A stretch of DNA of 64,000 nucleotides from Adiantum capillus-veneris (lineage: Eukaryota > Streptophyta > Polypodiopsida > Polypodiales > Pteridaceae). Within the stretch, counting starts at the first letter, position 1. Each line of letters begins with the position of its first letter. Below are positions 47,334 through 59,739 of the stretch, one piece after another. A program made the translations under genes and the position numbers. The stretch is from positions 65,740,248 to 65,804,247 of the forward strand of contig CM043944.1 of assembly GCA_014529385.2 (NCBI GenBank). Direction: 5' to 3'. Under the pieces are notes generated by a model that was not told the DNA's origin, searched no databases, and was given only the letters and a program-made list of their open reading frames with translations.

Positions 47334-47472
47334 TTTTGTTGCAAATTTTTGCTTGGATTTGATGATTTTGATCTTTACATGTTTTTATGCATCTATGTAT
47401 ATTCAAAAATTAATTTGGAGCAAATTGGACTCAATTTGTCAGCAATTCAGACTAGAGCATTTCAGAGCGAAA

Positions 47473-49572
47473 TTATAATGATTGTTTTAAGCCATAAATA
47501 CTTTTCTGGCATACCAAATCTTCCTTGCCGTTCTCAACAAACCCTTCTGGCTGCTGCATGTAAATTTCCACATCTAATTCACCATGCAAGAACGCTGTCT
47601 TGACATCCATTTGGTGCAACACCAAATCCAATATAGCAACCAATGCAAGAAAGCATCTCAATGTAGTGATCTTAACCACTGGAGAGAAGACTTCATCAAA
47701 GTCAATGCCTTGTTCTTGCTTAAAGCCCTTGGAAACAAGCCTTGCTTTGTACTTTGGCTAACTATCATGAGCGGTGATCTTATACCTGTAAACCCATTTA
47801 CAAGGTAGAGCCTTTTTGCCCTATGGTAATTTAACTAGCTTCCATGTCTGGTTTTTATGCAGAGCCGTCATCTCTGATTGCATGGCCAACTGCCATTTCT
47901 TCAAGTCAACCACTTGTAATGCTTCCTTGTAACAAGATGGTTCTCCGCAATTTGTGAGCATGACATAATTTAGACATGGCGCATAACGATTAGGTGGTTT
48001 GGAGACACACTCAGAACGTCTCACCACAACTGATTCTGCCTCTCTAGCCACTATAGGCTGTTCCTGAGCCTGACCATGCTGTCTTGATGTGCTAGCACTA
48101 GGTCCATCTTCCCTGAAGACAACTCTTCTGATATCCTCTGTCTTCTCTGGCTTAGCGTGAAACTTGGCTTCATTGAAATGCACATCATTGCTACGAATAA
48201 GTTTTCTGGACTCAGGATCCCAAAGCCGGTAACCCATCTCGCCCGATTCTCCGTAGCCAAGAAATATACACTTCTTGCTCTTTGGTTCTAACTTATTCCT
48301 GAACTCCTTAGGAATATGGCTATAAGGTTCACAACCAAAGACTCTGAGATGCTTATACGAAGGTGCCTTTCCTGTCCATAGAATCTCTTCCACTGCACTC
48401 TTATCTAGAACCCTACTAGGAGACCCATTGATCAAATGGACTGCTGTAGCCACTACTTCTGCCCAAAATCCATCAGGCAACTCAGCATTTGACAACATGC
48501 TTCTGACCTCTTGTATGGTCCTATTCATACGTTCTGCAACTCCATTTTGTGAAGGATTTTATGGTGCAGTAAGTTCCCGCTTTATCCCTTTTGCTTCACA
48601 AAAGTCTTGAAAAGCTTTGGAAACATACTCTCCACCATTGTCAGTTCTCAAGCACTTCAGCTTCTGACCACTCTAATTCTCCACAAGCTGCAAGAATGTC
48701 TTAAAGACCTTAAGCACCTCATCCTTGTGCTTCAAGAAGTAAACCCATACTTTGCAAGAATAGTCATCTATGAATGTACAAAAGTACGCTGCTCCCCCTA
48801 GGGACAAACTAGGCATTGGTCCGCATAGATCACTGTGCACAAGAGCTAACCGTTCGTCCCTACGAATCCTCTTTGATCTCTGCGGTTCCTATGTTTGCTT
48901 ACCATAAACACAATGCTCACAAAACTCAAAATCTTGAAATGAAAAGCCAGGCAAATAACCATAATGAGAAAGTATTTCCATTCCTCTTTTTGACATATGT
49001 CCCAGCCTACGATGCCACAGTGACACACTTGGCTGCTCAATCACATTAATTACATGGTTTTTAACCTCTGAAACGTGTAAAGTGTACAGAGTTCTTGACT
49101 TGCTGCCATGTGCTACAGTCATCGAACCTTTGGAGATCTTCCAAGCGTTGTTCCCAAAGACTGTCACATAACCCGCATCATCCAACTTCCATGTACTAAT
49201 CAAGCTATTTCGAATTGTTGGAACATGTTTGACATTCTTGAGCCATAAAGAAGAGCCATTCTGAAACTTCAACTGCACATCTCCCACTCCAAGTATGTCA
49301 CAAACCTGCTCATTGCCAAGTCTGACATAATCTTTAGTAGTCACATATGATGTAAACCACTCTTTGTGCGGAGAAACATGTAAAGATGCCACTGAGTCGA
49401 TAATCCAATCACTCATAGCATGTCCATCCTCTGTAGTCAAGAAAATAGAATCAAGATTGCTTGTGAGGAAGATGTCACCAGCTGCTATACCAGAATCACT
49501 GTCTGAACCAGATCCTGTGACATTCACCTCTTCAATCTTCACTGAGCTCTTATTTTCATCTTGCTCTTCCAC
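47473..49572 (-). pseudogene. Copia pol: protease, integrase, partial RT; several stops
   Basis: One frame runs from 49572 to 47473. The protease motif reads WIIDSVAS where the family has DSGA, so the flap-side Gly is lost. A GAG-pre-integrase block follows (LWHRRLGHMSKRGME; FCEHCVYGK). The integrase keeps its triad: HSDLCGP, LRTDNGGEY and NGVAERMNR. The RT begins at about 47850 (LHKNQTWKLV) and continues with HQMDVKTAFLHGELD and IYGLKQS. In-frame stops occur after GKQT (near 48893), in the integrase core (near 48675 and 48560), and in the RT (near 47820 and 47772). The gag/pol boundary is frameshifted, whereas Copia elements usually have one ORF. Non-functional. Confidence 0.9.
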
Positions 49573-50324
49573 TTTGTACAGTCTCTCTTCATGTGATCCT
49601 GCTTGCTACAATGGTAGCATTCTATGTCATCCTTTGAATTTGAGTCACGAGACTTACTTCGGTTTTGTGTCTTCTTACCCTTCTTCTCTTTAGACTGTTG
49701 TCTCCCTCGAACGACCAAAGCACTATTGCCTTTGCCTTTGTCAATGTTCTTCCTGTTCACTTCCTCTGTGAGCAAGCTGCCTTCTACATTGGCACTTGTA
49801 AGACCTTCAGGCGTGACATAATTACTTAACGCTGTACGAAAAGTATCCCAACTGTCTGGCAAAGTGATTAAGAGAAACATAGCCTTCACTGAATCTGAAA
49901 AGACTATCTCATGTGCTGTTAACTGGCTGAAAATTGTATGAAATTCATTGAGATGATTTGACATAACTGTCCCTTCCTTCATGTTCAAATCCACCAATTT
50001 CTTGAGCCAGTAAATCTGAGAAGCAGCACTTTGTTTCTCGTACATACCACATAGCTTTTGCCATACGCCATATGCTGTAGTCTCTTCTGCTACGTTGAAG
50101 TAAACATTTTTTGCCAGTGTCAGCATGATTGTGGAACAAGCTAACTCGTCAAGCTCTTCCCACTCATCTTCAGCCATACCTTCTGGTCTCTCCCCTTTGA
50201 GCTTCAGTGGCTTCACTTGTTTTTTCTGCACCAAAACCTGCCAAATCTGCTTCTTCCAGAATGGAAGGTTTGTGCCATCCATCTTCTTTATGTCGTAAAG
50301 AGTCTCACTTTGAGAAGATGCCAT
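49539..50324 (-). CDS. gag: Copia Gag with CCHC zinc knuckle
   Basis: ATG at 50324 begins MASSQSETLYDIKKMDG. The UBN2-type gag domain is recognisable (LPFWKKQIW, then YGVWQKLCGMYEKQ, LPDSWDTFRTAL). A basic linker and one CCHC knuckle, CYHCSKQDHMKRDC, follow near 49590. The frame is open over the whole gag and then terminates 34 bp into the pol frame, so a one-base shift separates gag from pol. Upstream in-frame codons to 50333 lack an ATG. It would form the particle of the element; intact here, though the rest of the element is not. Confidence 0.9.
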   Translation of the reverse strand: MASSQSETLYDIKKMDGTNLPFWKKQIWQVLVQKKQVKPLKLKGERPEGMAEDEWEELDELACSTIMLTLAKNVYFNVAEETTAYGVWQKLCGMYEKQSAASQIYWLKKLVDLNMKEGTVMSNHLNEFHTIFSQLTAHEIVFSDSVKAMFLLITLPDSWDTFRTALSNYVTPEGLTSANVEGSLLTEEVNRKNIDKGKGNSALVVRGRQQSKEKKGKKTQNRSKSRDSNSKDDIECYHCSKQDHMKRDCTKWKSKMKIRAQ

Positions 50325-51358
50325 ATCTGCCAAACTGTTTACTTCTGGGAAAAATTCGACAGAGTTTCCCCTATAAACTGGCCACTGTACACAGTAAACA
50401 AACTATAAACAACAAGATGAACACCTTTCCTCAGGAACTGTCAGTATTTTGGAAAAATTTTGACAGAGTCTCCCCTGTAAACTGAGCTCTGAGAACCAAA
50501 AGATAGCTCAAAAACAATCATAAATAGCTGACCAGTGCGACAAATCTGAAAATATCTGTAATATGCTGTCCTGTAAGCATACATTGTCTCCTGTCTGGGC
50601 GATCACAGAACCTGTATCTGTCTCAAGACTTAACCCTGAACAATGCCTCAGCGGCCTGACGCATAAGATGCAATCCAGTGTCTACACAAAGTCATACATC
50701 CTATGGGATAAAAGTTACCGAAGAGGATGTGTGTAGAGGGGAACTCCAGCAACCTAATCCACCTCACACTGGGTAACCCAGCCCCCAGTGGTTGGCTTCA
50801 AAAAACCTCACACACGACCCTCACAGATGGCTATTGCCCAGAACTAGCATACATCCTACAATAGACTAATCACTGTCCTATGACCGTTGCGGCGGTCTGT
50901 CTGCTAGCGTGACTCACAACTAGCAGACCCACAATCAGAGTACATCAATCTGCAATACATGCCAGTGGTGTCAAACCGCCGTATGGCCACACCTCCCCTA
51001 GAACCTGGCAAGCACAAGAAGTAGCAATGCAGACTGCAATATATATATCTGATGATATATATGTGTACCTGGTCTATAGATGATGCTTTGAAGAAGAATG
51101 AGTGATGTATATCGATGCCGACCACCTCCTGCTTGCCAATCTACACAAGACGGATTTCTTTGCGTCTGAAATCTATCTTCTGCTGTAGTGCTCAGAACGA
51201 AATTCTTAGGGCATAAAAACAGCTTCGAAAGGGGGGTAAAACTGCAGGACACCTGCTGGAAACGCTCCGGAACGCCGAGTGTGAAATTTCAAGCTTCGGA
51301 TCCAGAATCTGCCTGAAAAGTGCGTGCACGCGATTACGCAAATACGCACTGAACCTCG
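50325..51358 (-). other. Leader of the Copia element
   Basis: About 1 kb between primer-binding site and gag with no ORF of note. It is unusually long for a Copia leader; short near-repeats (AAACTGTTTACTTCTGGGAAA-like text near 50330 and CAGAGTCTCCCCTGTAAACTGAG near 50465) suggest internal duplication. Confidence 0.5.
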
Positions 51359-51370
51359 GCTCTGATACCA
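51359..51370 (-). promoter_or_regulatory. Primer-binding site for initiator tRNA-Met (minus strand)
   Basis: The minus strand reads TGGTATCAGAGC, two bases after the LTR. Confidence 0.9.
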
Positions 51371-51372
51371 AT

Positions 51373-51612
51373 TGAAGTCGCGGAGCGGAGCGTGGATCGA
51401 CTCTCTCACTCACACACACACACACACACACAGATGCACAGAGAGCTTACATAGTACACAGTACGCAGAGAACTCTGTTTGAAGGGTTATCTCCCAAAAC
51501 CTTATTATCCACAAAAGTATAAGTGAGTATATACAAAGAGTTAGTGATGAGTGAGTTAGGCGGGCGGGCGGCCATATCCATATAAGAGGCCACTTGGGCT
51601 TTAATCCCAACA
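51373..51612 (-). repeat. 5' LTR of the Copia element
   Basis: The minus strand reads TGTTGGGATTAAAGCCC to GCGACTTCA. It holds a CTTATATGG TATA-like motif near the start, a GT/CA repeat (51411-51431) and GCTCCGC repeats near its end. No second LTR is in the window. Confidence 0.75.
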
Positions 51613-52058
51613 ATTTTGATATGGTTGATATGAACAAATGAAGGGAGGAGGTATAGAGTTGTGGTTGCATGAGAGCAAGAGGGAGAATCAATTGGTTGCG
51701 CAATATATATATATATATATATATATAGAGTAGAAAAAAAACAAAATCTATTTATAGATTTGGTAGTGTAGTTGTGGACGTAACTTCACATTATAGTTTG
51801 CGGACCCGTGCTACACCTTGCGTTTGTCACTTTGTTGTATCAATTTGTCTCTCAATGGAAAACTATCCTTATCTTCTAGGACCATGGCAGCTATGCAACC
51901 ATGGCCTATAACAAATTCCCTAGCATGTCACAAGTGTACCTGCATGGGACCACATTACTATTTTAACGGGTGCCCGAAATAGGTCACCCACTGTAGCAAA
52001 AGTTATAAAAATAAACGAGAAAATAAAAATATGTTCATGGCGCAGGCTGCAAGCTTCA

Positions 52059-52521
<463 letters not shown>

Positions 52522-53149
52522 TTATTGAAGATGTGTACCATTTAATAGACACAACATGCCAAAGTAAGGGGGAGGTGGTGGGTGCTGCATGCCAAGGGAA
52601 TGGTTGGAGAAGGTGGGTGGCATAGCGTTCTACGGAGTGGCAATTGTAGTGGGGAGAAAGAGAGTGTGAGAAAGTGTGATCTACACTGATAGTAATTACT
52701 GGCCAATGCTTTTGCAAGTTTCCCTACTACTGCTCTCAAGCCATGCACACTTCATGCGCAAAAATTTCCATGCAAAGTAGAGGGGCCGCATGTCATCAAT
52801 AACTGGTTGGTGGGCTCGAGCATAAGTTGCATGGAAACTTTAGAGAGAGAGTTGGTGTGTAGTGCAATTTTTGCCACCCTTTATTGGTCAAGGTATACCT
52901 TGCATGGAAGCATACGAGACGGGGGTGAAAAGGTGGGGCTTATAATGGGGTGGTGAGGGCAGTCATCGTAAGCTAGTAAGGCTGTGGGTTCCAGTGGACG
53001 TGCATGCGTAGGCGATCTCAATCACACTCCTTTTATTCATGTTATTATTATTTTTCATATATATTGAGACTTCATCGTTTGTATGTGGGTAGGGTTGTCC
53101 GCCGCCATGCAAAAAAAACAGTGCAGTTGCACGAGCTTGTGGTTGTCGT

Positions 53150-56100
53150 TGTCAGGAGTTTTTTGGAGCAAGGGATTGCGCATATGTACATACCCATGCA
53201 TGGTGCATCAAATAAGGGATTGCCCATTTTCCAGATCCAGGTGGTTGCATGGGGCCCACATGTGTACAGGTAGGACAAGGTGTACATAGTGCATCGATTT
53301 TCACCGTTACCAGTATCAATGTGTTTTCTCTATAATAATGAGGAGTTGGTAGCGTTGGTGCAACCAAAGTGTGTCGACTCTAGAAGATGTCATGGACAGG
53401 TGTGTACAGGCAAGTAGAAGCATGGCAAAGGGATGGTGCAACTAGGAAGTTCATGGAATGATAGGTAGCAGAGGAAGTGTATGCATGATGCGTCTTATAG
53501 GCCAAGAAAGGCTCCATGATGGGCTAGTTGGGGTAGCAGGTGGAAGAGATGCAAAGTGCAGCCTTGGGATCTAGGAATGAAGAACTTGAAGTGATGAAGG
53601 AGCGGGTCCAGACGGCTCCTCAAACCGAGCTACGGAGCTCAAGTTATTAAAGGTTGAAGTTTTGATGGTTTGTAGATTCTTGCCGGACAGGGCAGCTGGG
53701 CACAGGTGGTCCAAGTGGAACTTAAGGTACAGGTGTGTAGAGCTCGATTTGTGGAGCCTACCCGTCTTTTCGGATTGTGGATCAGAGCCACGGTTTGCAA
53801 GCTATGGTCAGCTGAAGTTTTTCCGAGGGCCGGGTCTGAGCCCACTTGGCCACATTGGAGTATGCGCCATCTGGCATCTTATGAGCCTCGACGAGGTTCT
53901 AGAGCAGAGTGTACACCATATGGAGCTAGCAAGAAGTGACTGCACGCCAAACGGAGTCCGGAGCGAGAAGATATAGCCGTCAAAAACCTTGGAGCTTTTG
54001 GTCGGCTTGGATTGTAGATGTTTTTTTCCATTTTTGAGAGCCCTGGTTCGAAGATGCCGAGAAGTCAAAAGTGCAGGTAAAGAGAAGATGATTGTAGACG
54101 GGAAGATGGAGATTCACCTAGGCTTTGCGGCTTGGCAACAGGAGGTGGGAGCAAAGAATGGGGTCCAGGCAAGAGCAGGCCAAAAAAATTTTGGTTGAAA
54201 AAATAGTAAAAGGATTTTTTGAAACTCAAAAGCCTTGGGGCTCTGTGGTGATGCCACGTGGCATAGGGTATAACCCACATGCGCAGGGAAAAGCCCGGAG
54301 GCCGCACTATATACGCCAGGCCATGGCACTCTCCATAGTATCCAAGAGAGGGTGAGGGGAGCTCCCCTTAGGCGCGGCTATGGCGTCCGCGCCTTGGGCG
54401 CTGCTGTGGCGGTGATGCGGTGGTTTTGGTGGCGAGCCGACAGGGCCGGGCGGCGCATGGCGTACGCGGCGGTGAGCCCAGTGATGACTTGGCAGACCCA
54501 AAGAAAAGGGGGGGTTCCCGCGGCTCTCAAAGCCCCAATATTTTGAAGGAAGAGGAGGGGGGCAATAGCGATATCCCTATTGCCTTCCCCTCTCAGGTAA
54601 GGGGTGAAGCCCACCGCAGAGAGAGAGAGAGAGAGAGAGGGAGTTCGGGAGCAAAGAGGTGGACAAGGCCAAATGCAAAGGCATCAAAGGAGGAGATCCG
54701 GCCAGCCAAGGTGGAAGATGCAAAGGGCAAGTGTGCACACCATGCAAAGTTTCCAAAAATACACTAAGCCAAGTGTTGACAATGCAAGTTAATTCTAAAA
54801 GAACTCCAAATGGAGTGCACGACATGGAATCACACACCATTTTTCTTTTTTAGGACTCTTGTGCACACACCTATAAAAGGAGGTTTTGGTTCATTTTTGA
54901 GGGTCTTTTGGACCAGTTGGCTTTATTGCCTGTGTGAGTAAGGGAGAGCTTGAAGCTTGTGTGATGCCAAGCTTTCCATTGAAGTTGCATACATCAATTG
55001 TACTACCCTCTTTGCAATAATACCAACCGTGTGCCCAATCTCTTGGATTGCTTCTCCCCAATCCCCTCCTTCTCTCTCACTTTTGGTGTGTTAACCATTA
55101 TTTGCAGAGGGTTTGCCTGCAGTTTGAAGGATGCTATCAAGAGTGCAGATAAGGGGTGTTTTGTGAGTCGGAACGGGCGAGTTAAGTAGTGTGGGTGTAT
55201 GTGTGTTGTGGGTGTTCTTGTGCAAGGAGTGAGATAGTCGTGTTGTGTGCTAAGGTGGAATTGTTCGTGCAAATTAGCCGATTTGAAGGTGTGTTTTGAG
55301 AGGTTAGGGGTGCTGTGGAATCCCTGGGCTATAGAGAGGCAAGCATTGTGTGTGCTGGGAGTATTCCCTATTCCCCCTCTCCAGCGTGTAAAACTTCTCG
55401 AGGAAGCTATCCGCGGACCGACAACATGAGGTAAGCAGGTGCCTCAGATGGCATCTAGTGGCGTTAGGAGGCCGAACGGGGTCAATACTTTCACCTGGAT
55501 AAGTATGGACGCAACGTGGATGTTTTCTTGTGATAATTATGCAGAAAGGTCATCATGACGACCATATTTTGGGGCCAATTCACGTGGTGACGAGACGCAT
55601 TAGTGGAAAAAGCTGAGTGCCAGGTGTGCGATGATGCAAAAAGGTGACAACTATGTACTGCGAGGTCAGTTTTTGGCCTGTTCGGGGTCCGTTTGAGGTC
55701 ATCTAAAAGACCAAGGGTTCCCAAGTAATAAAGCTAAGTGTGCGAACTGGAAAAATAGAGAGAAGACCAGAAAAAACATGGAGAGAAGAGGAGGAACAGC
55801 CGCAACTGTGTTTTTGCTCATTTTGGAGCCTGTTTTGGCCATAAACTGCTCATCCGAGGTCGGATTTGAGCACTTTGACATTGTAGACTGGGGTTTTGGG
55901 CCGTTCCGGACGCGATGGTGCTTTCCATTTTTCCAAATTCCTTACTATTTTTCTGCGGTTTTGGCTGTGTAAGTTTCTCCTATGAGCGAAGCTTCTGCTC
56001 CAATTTGTGATTGTATCTGGTACATTTTACCCATATTGTGTGAGCTATTTGCCCCATTGGTGTTGTCCCAAGCTCGATTGTATATTAACATAAAAAATTT

Positions 56101-56324
56101 TCCTCTTTTGAGCTGAGTTTTTGGGTGTGTGTGTATGTGTGTGTCTCTCTGTGTGGAGTGGGCAAGTGGATAGTCTCTCTCCTCTCACTCCATCGGTGTG
56201 TTCCCTGTCTCGGCCAGGTGGGTTGTATAAGCCGAGTGGTGCCCCATAGTGTGTGTGTGTATCATTCCAAGAGTGTGTGTCGGGTTGTTATAGAGGCATT
56301 CTGTGTGTTTCTATCCCGCCCACA
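53150..56324 (+). repeat. 5' LTR of the gag-pro Gypsy element
   Basis: The 2 kb middle part unique to this LTR contains a TATAAAAGG box at 54872, GA repeats at about 54620, and short GC-rich open frames without similarity. The right part has GT repeats (56125-56280). Confidence 0.85.
54872..54880 (+). promoter_or_regulatory. TATA box candidate in the 5' LTR
   Basis: TATAAAAGG in an otherwise GC-balanced region, about 1.45 kb before the LTR end. The segment is absent from the 3' LTR. Confidence 0.5.
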
Positions 56325-56330
56325 TTCTTT

Positions 56331-56344
56331 TGGCGCCCCCACGG
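56331..56344 (+). promoter_or_regulatory. Primer-binding site of TGGCGCC type
   Basis: TGGCGCCCCCACGG follows the 5' LTR after six bases (TTCTTT). TGGCGCC starts are known from plant Gypsy elements primed by tRNAs other than tRNA-iMet; the exact tRNA was not determined. Confidence 0.65.
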
Positions 56345-57386
56345 AGGATCTTCTTCGAGTACCTTTTGCTTCGAGCTTCAAGCTTCAAGATTCGGGATTA
56401 CAGGTTGCAAACTAGAGGTTACAGTTTACAGGGACAATTACAGGTACAGGTGATTCACACAGGTACATGTAGCTAGAGTAGAGTGATACACTGACAGTGG
56501 TAGTCCCTTGTAGTTGCCGTGGGTATGCATCATTTGGCGCCTGTTTGAGCGGATTGTCTACTGGTATTGTACGTTACTTGTGGAAACTGCCATTGTACGC
56601 GTTTGTGGAGCCATACTTGGTTTATTTGGTAGTCCCATGCATTTCTGACACTTGGTCTGGAAGACAATCATTTCTGAGACTTGACTATACACGATTTGCA
56701 TTAGCCTTCGTGAGAGGATCGATAGCGTGAGGTTTTATTGAGCTGGGAGATTCTCAAATGTGGAGATCCTTTCGGTGATACAGGTAGCTGGATCACCCTT
56801 TTCGTGACCTCGCCATAGGCTATGTACTAGTGATTTCTAATTGATGCTCGGGTTCTATTGTTGGCAGTTTATGCATACATATACAGTCTATATTTTGGGT
56901 TCTCACTGCTCTACTTCTGGGGAAACTCCGTAAAAAATTTTCCAAGTTTTGATGGCTGGTTTTTAGGTCTTTTGAGCCATTTATGATGTTATGCTGCTGA
57001 AATTTTGGCAAAATCAGAGGATCAATCAAGTGTGCTTTTTGGGAAGCTACATGGATGGCTTTTAATGGATAATCACGACGGACCTCAGTTCACTCCTTTT
57101 CATTTAACTCAGAGAATCCATATAAATGTTCATGTGTCCAGAAAGATTTTTTTCCAGTAGTGCATAGTCTTTATGTTCGGGCCAAGAAGATTAAGAGAGA
57201 TATTGGAATGTCTTGTGCCTGTTGTAATTCCGATGATCAACTATGAAAACTCATTTGATGTGCATGTGTTTGTCCTCATCTAAATACAAGCTCCATTGAA
57301 GTTTCTAGGGATTGAGTCAGTCAAAAGTTTTGGGTTCTTGCACGTGTGTTAGAAGGGGTTCTCAAAGCATTGTAACTTGGGTAGCC

Positions 57387-58709
57387 ATGGATTTCTCTTA
57401 TCCGAAATTTCATGGAAGAAGTGATGAAGATGTGGAAGACTTTTTGGAAAATATGGAGGTTGCCTGCATTAGCAACCAGATTCATGACCCGGCGCAGATG
57501 TTACGCCTTCTCCAAATTTGTTTGAAGAGTGATGCACAAGTTTGGTCCAAAGCATTTGAAAAGGAGTTGCGTGTGGCTGATCCACCTGTAAGATTGAGTT
57601 GGGACAATCTACGGCATGGGTTGGAAGTGGAGTTTGCAAAGATAGAAGATCCTGACAAAGTGTGGCAAGAAGTACAAGGTTTGGTGCAGAAGGAAGGTGA
57701 GCTAGTAGATGCGTACATACGTAAGTTTTCATTGGCATGGGAGCGGATTTGCAAGGCCTTAGCACCACAAGTACCCCCACCTGATATGATGAAGAAGGAC
57801 AGGTTCTTGGCTGGTCTTTGGGAGAATATACGTTGGAGAGTGGAGTTAAAGAAGCTTAGGATATATGAAGATGCACTAGAGGTAGCAAGGAACAAAGAGT
57901 GGAAGCTGAGGAAAATGAGTCAGCTAGGAGTAGAGTCTTTGCCCATGAGATCTGAATTTCAGCCTATGGACTCTTTACAAGGTCGTATGCCAGGGGTTCA
58001 TCATGAACCAATAGTTTCTGTTACTCCTCAGGTTATGCCAGCAGTGGTCACTACAGCACTGCAAGATGATGGGCTAAGGCAAGACATGAGGCAAGTGGTA
58101 GATTTAATGAAGAATCTCAGCCTAAACGTGCTAGGTACTATGGGAAATAATCGAGGTCGAGGGAGGTTTGCAAATCAGCGAGGAGGTGAAGAAAGACCTA
58201 GGAATGGTGTTGGACAAAGTAATGGTAGGTTTTGGAGGCAGACGCCCACATGTTATAATTGTGGAGAGTTGGGCCACATCAGCCCGCAATGTGATAAGCC
58301 ACCAAGGATGGGGGGAGACCTGTATCCATTGCCAAGACAGGTGTTAACTAGGTCAAATGATTATGAAATTGAAATTAAGGGAGACAAAGGAACCAGTGGA
58401 TTAACCCAGGAGGAAAAGGGAAAGACAAAAGTGTTAAGTGTGGTTACCTTGGAGAAGGCATCAAAGCTAGAGGATACATTAGTGATGCCTATTGGGAAGA
58501 GGACCACAGAGGAAAAGGAAGGAAGAAGTGCCCCAGGTCCTAGTAAGAAGAAAGGAAAGAGCCATGAAGGCGAGGATGTCAAGGCCAAGAGAAAAAGGAG
58601 GGCTCGTCGCAAGTTTCATGTTTTAGATTTTCCACTAGGGGATGGGCAATTAAGCTATGATTCGAAGGAGGATTTGACAAGCAGGAAGGTAGATGTTACT
58701 TTTGGGTAG
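57387..58709 (+). CDS. gag: Gag of the gag-pro Gypsy element
   Basis: ATG at 57387 (MDFSYPKFHGRSDED) opens a 440-codon frame. The capsid region has FLENMEVACI, LLQICLKSDAQVW, a YIRKFSLAWERIC stretch and FLAGLWENIRW, as in Retrotrans_gag proteins. A single CCHC zinc knuckle CYNCGELGHISPQC lies at about residues 289-302, after an RG-rich linker. A long charged tail rich in K, E and R follows. The frame ends with TAG at 58707-58709, and the protease continues in the same frame. An in-frame extension upstream lacks ATG, so I start at 57387. The frame looks functional for particle formation. Confidence 0.85.
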   Translation: MDFSYPKFHGRSDEDVEDFLENMEVACISNQIHDPAQMLRLLQICLKSDAQVWSKAFEKELRVADPPVRLSWDNLRHGLEVEFAKIEDPDKVWQEVQGLVQKEGELVDAYIRKFSLAWERICKALAPQVPPPDMMKKDRFLAGLWENIRWRVELKKLRIYEDALEVARNKEWKLRKMSQLGVESLPMRSEFQPMDSLQGRMPGVHHEPIVSVTPQVMPAVVTTALQDDGLRQDMRQVVDLMKNLSLNVLGTMGNNRGRGRFANQRGGEERPRNGVGQSNGRFWRQTPTCYNCGELGHISPQCDKPPRMGGDLYPLPRQVLTRSNDYEIEIKGDKGTSGLTQEEKGKTKVLSVVTLEKASKLEDTLVMPIGKRTTEEKEGRSAPGPSKKKGKSHEGEDVKAKRKRRARRKFHVLDFPLGDGQLSYDSKEDLTSRKVDVTFG

Positions 58710-58841
58710 CTTATAGAGATGGTTCCTAAGCTAAAGCGACAGTGGAAGAGGATGGTCAACCCAATGAAGAAAGAGCTAGAGAGAGGTTCAGTAAAGTTGT
58801 TGGCGATGGATGAGCTACCAGACATTTGACCAATAGTAGAT

Positions 58842-59687
58842 TTGTGGCATAAAAGAAAAAATCTGGGACAAGGTTATGTGGATGGTGGAGCCCAAATAGG
58901 TGTCATAACACACTCATGCGTTGAGAAGATGGGTCTGACAATGAGTGGGGTGTCAGGCTTTCGGATCAGATTGGCAAACCATCAAAAAGTAAAATGTTTG
59001 GGTGTTGTAAAGAGCTTAGAAGTGGAGGCATATGATGCAAAGGCGGTGGTTGATTTTCATGTGATGCCAGCAGGGTTGGGAGAATATCCTATTATACTGG
59101 GCAGACCATGGTTACGTGCACTGGGAGCTGTTCAAGATTGGAGACGTGGTACGATTAGCCTCTATGGAAAGACAGGTGCCAAGAAGCTTTACAATATGGA
59201 CACAAGGAAACGATTGGAGGAACTTTATGAAGATGAGGATGACTCTAGTGACGAAGACTATTCCACACTGACTGATGACGACAATGATAGCAATACTAGC
59301 AGTGACGAGGATGCTGATGTTGCATTTATTTTGATGGACAAAGGAATCGAGGAGTCTGGTTTAGTTGCATTTTCAAATGAGGTTGAAGATGAAAGTGAAG
59401 GGCCTTATGAAGTGATTGAAGGGCTGATGCAAACCAAGGTTGAATTGTCAAAGAAGCAGGAATTGATGGCACAAATGATCAGTGGAGACCTCTCAACTAT
59501 GGAGATGGAGATATATTTGCACATGCAGGTCTATGCCAAAGTAATTGATGGTTTTCTTGATGCAAGGTTGATATATGGCATCTCTACAGGTTTTCCTTGG
59601 GAACCAGGTGGAAGCTTGATTAAGCTTTTGATGCAGGGAATACCAAGTGTTTTTGTGTGGGATCCAGGTGGAATGAGTATTTACTAG
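58842..59687 (+). pseudogene. Retropepsin-like protease of the Gypsy element with acidic tail
   Basis: Same frame as gag, separated by TAG (58707) and TGA (58827), with no ATG of its own near the start. GYVDGGAQIGVI is the catalytic loop (the D-G-G form seen in many plant Gypsy proteases). KCLGVVKSLEVE, VMPAGLGEYPIILGRPWLR and AVQDWRRGTISL complete the aspartic-protease fold. An acidic, D/E/S-rich tail follows (EDEDDSSDEDYS), then a short C-terminus ending at 59685. RT should begin here but does not; the polypurine stretch and 3' LTR follow within 55 bp. Confidence 0.75.
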
Positions 59688-59739
59688 TGTTGTTGCTGCT
59701 GAGCATGAATGCTCTAGCAGGCTAGGGATGGGCAAATTA

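Larger units (their letters stand above)
45282..47472. other. Unassigned sequence with a repeated palindrome
   Basis: No gene recognised. It holds (GA)n plus a 29-bp G run (45385-45433), and three copies of a 22-bp palindrome (46753, 47015, 47312) in AT-rich DNA. The right end is the breakpoint of the truncated Copia element. Confidence 0.5.
47473..51612 (-). mobile_element. Ty1/Copia element, minus strand, 3' third missing
   Basis: In minus-strand order: 5' LTR (51612-51373, 240 bp, TGTTGGG...CTTCA), primer-binding site (51370-51359), a 1 kb leader, gag (from 50324), protease, integrase and the first part of RT. The element is cut at about 47473 just after YGLKQS; the rest of RT, RNase H and the 3' LTR are absent. 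Domain order (integrase before RT) defines Copia. Confidence 0.9.

Noticed and set aside
49539-49572. Programmed gag-pol frameshift in the Copia element
   Set aside because: Copia elements generally use one continuous frame, and this pol has at least five in-frame stops, so a decay indel is likelier.
54352-54767. GC-rich open frames as a host gene
   Set aside because: They overlap in several frames, have no recognisable domain and lie inside the 5' LTR of the gag-pro element.
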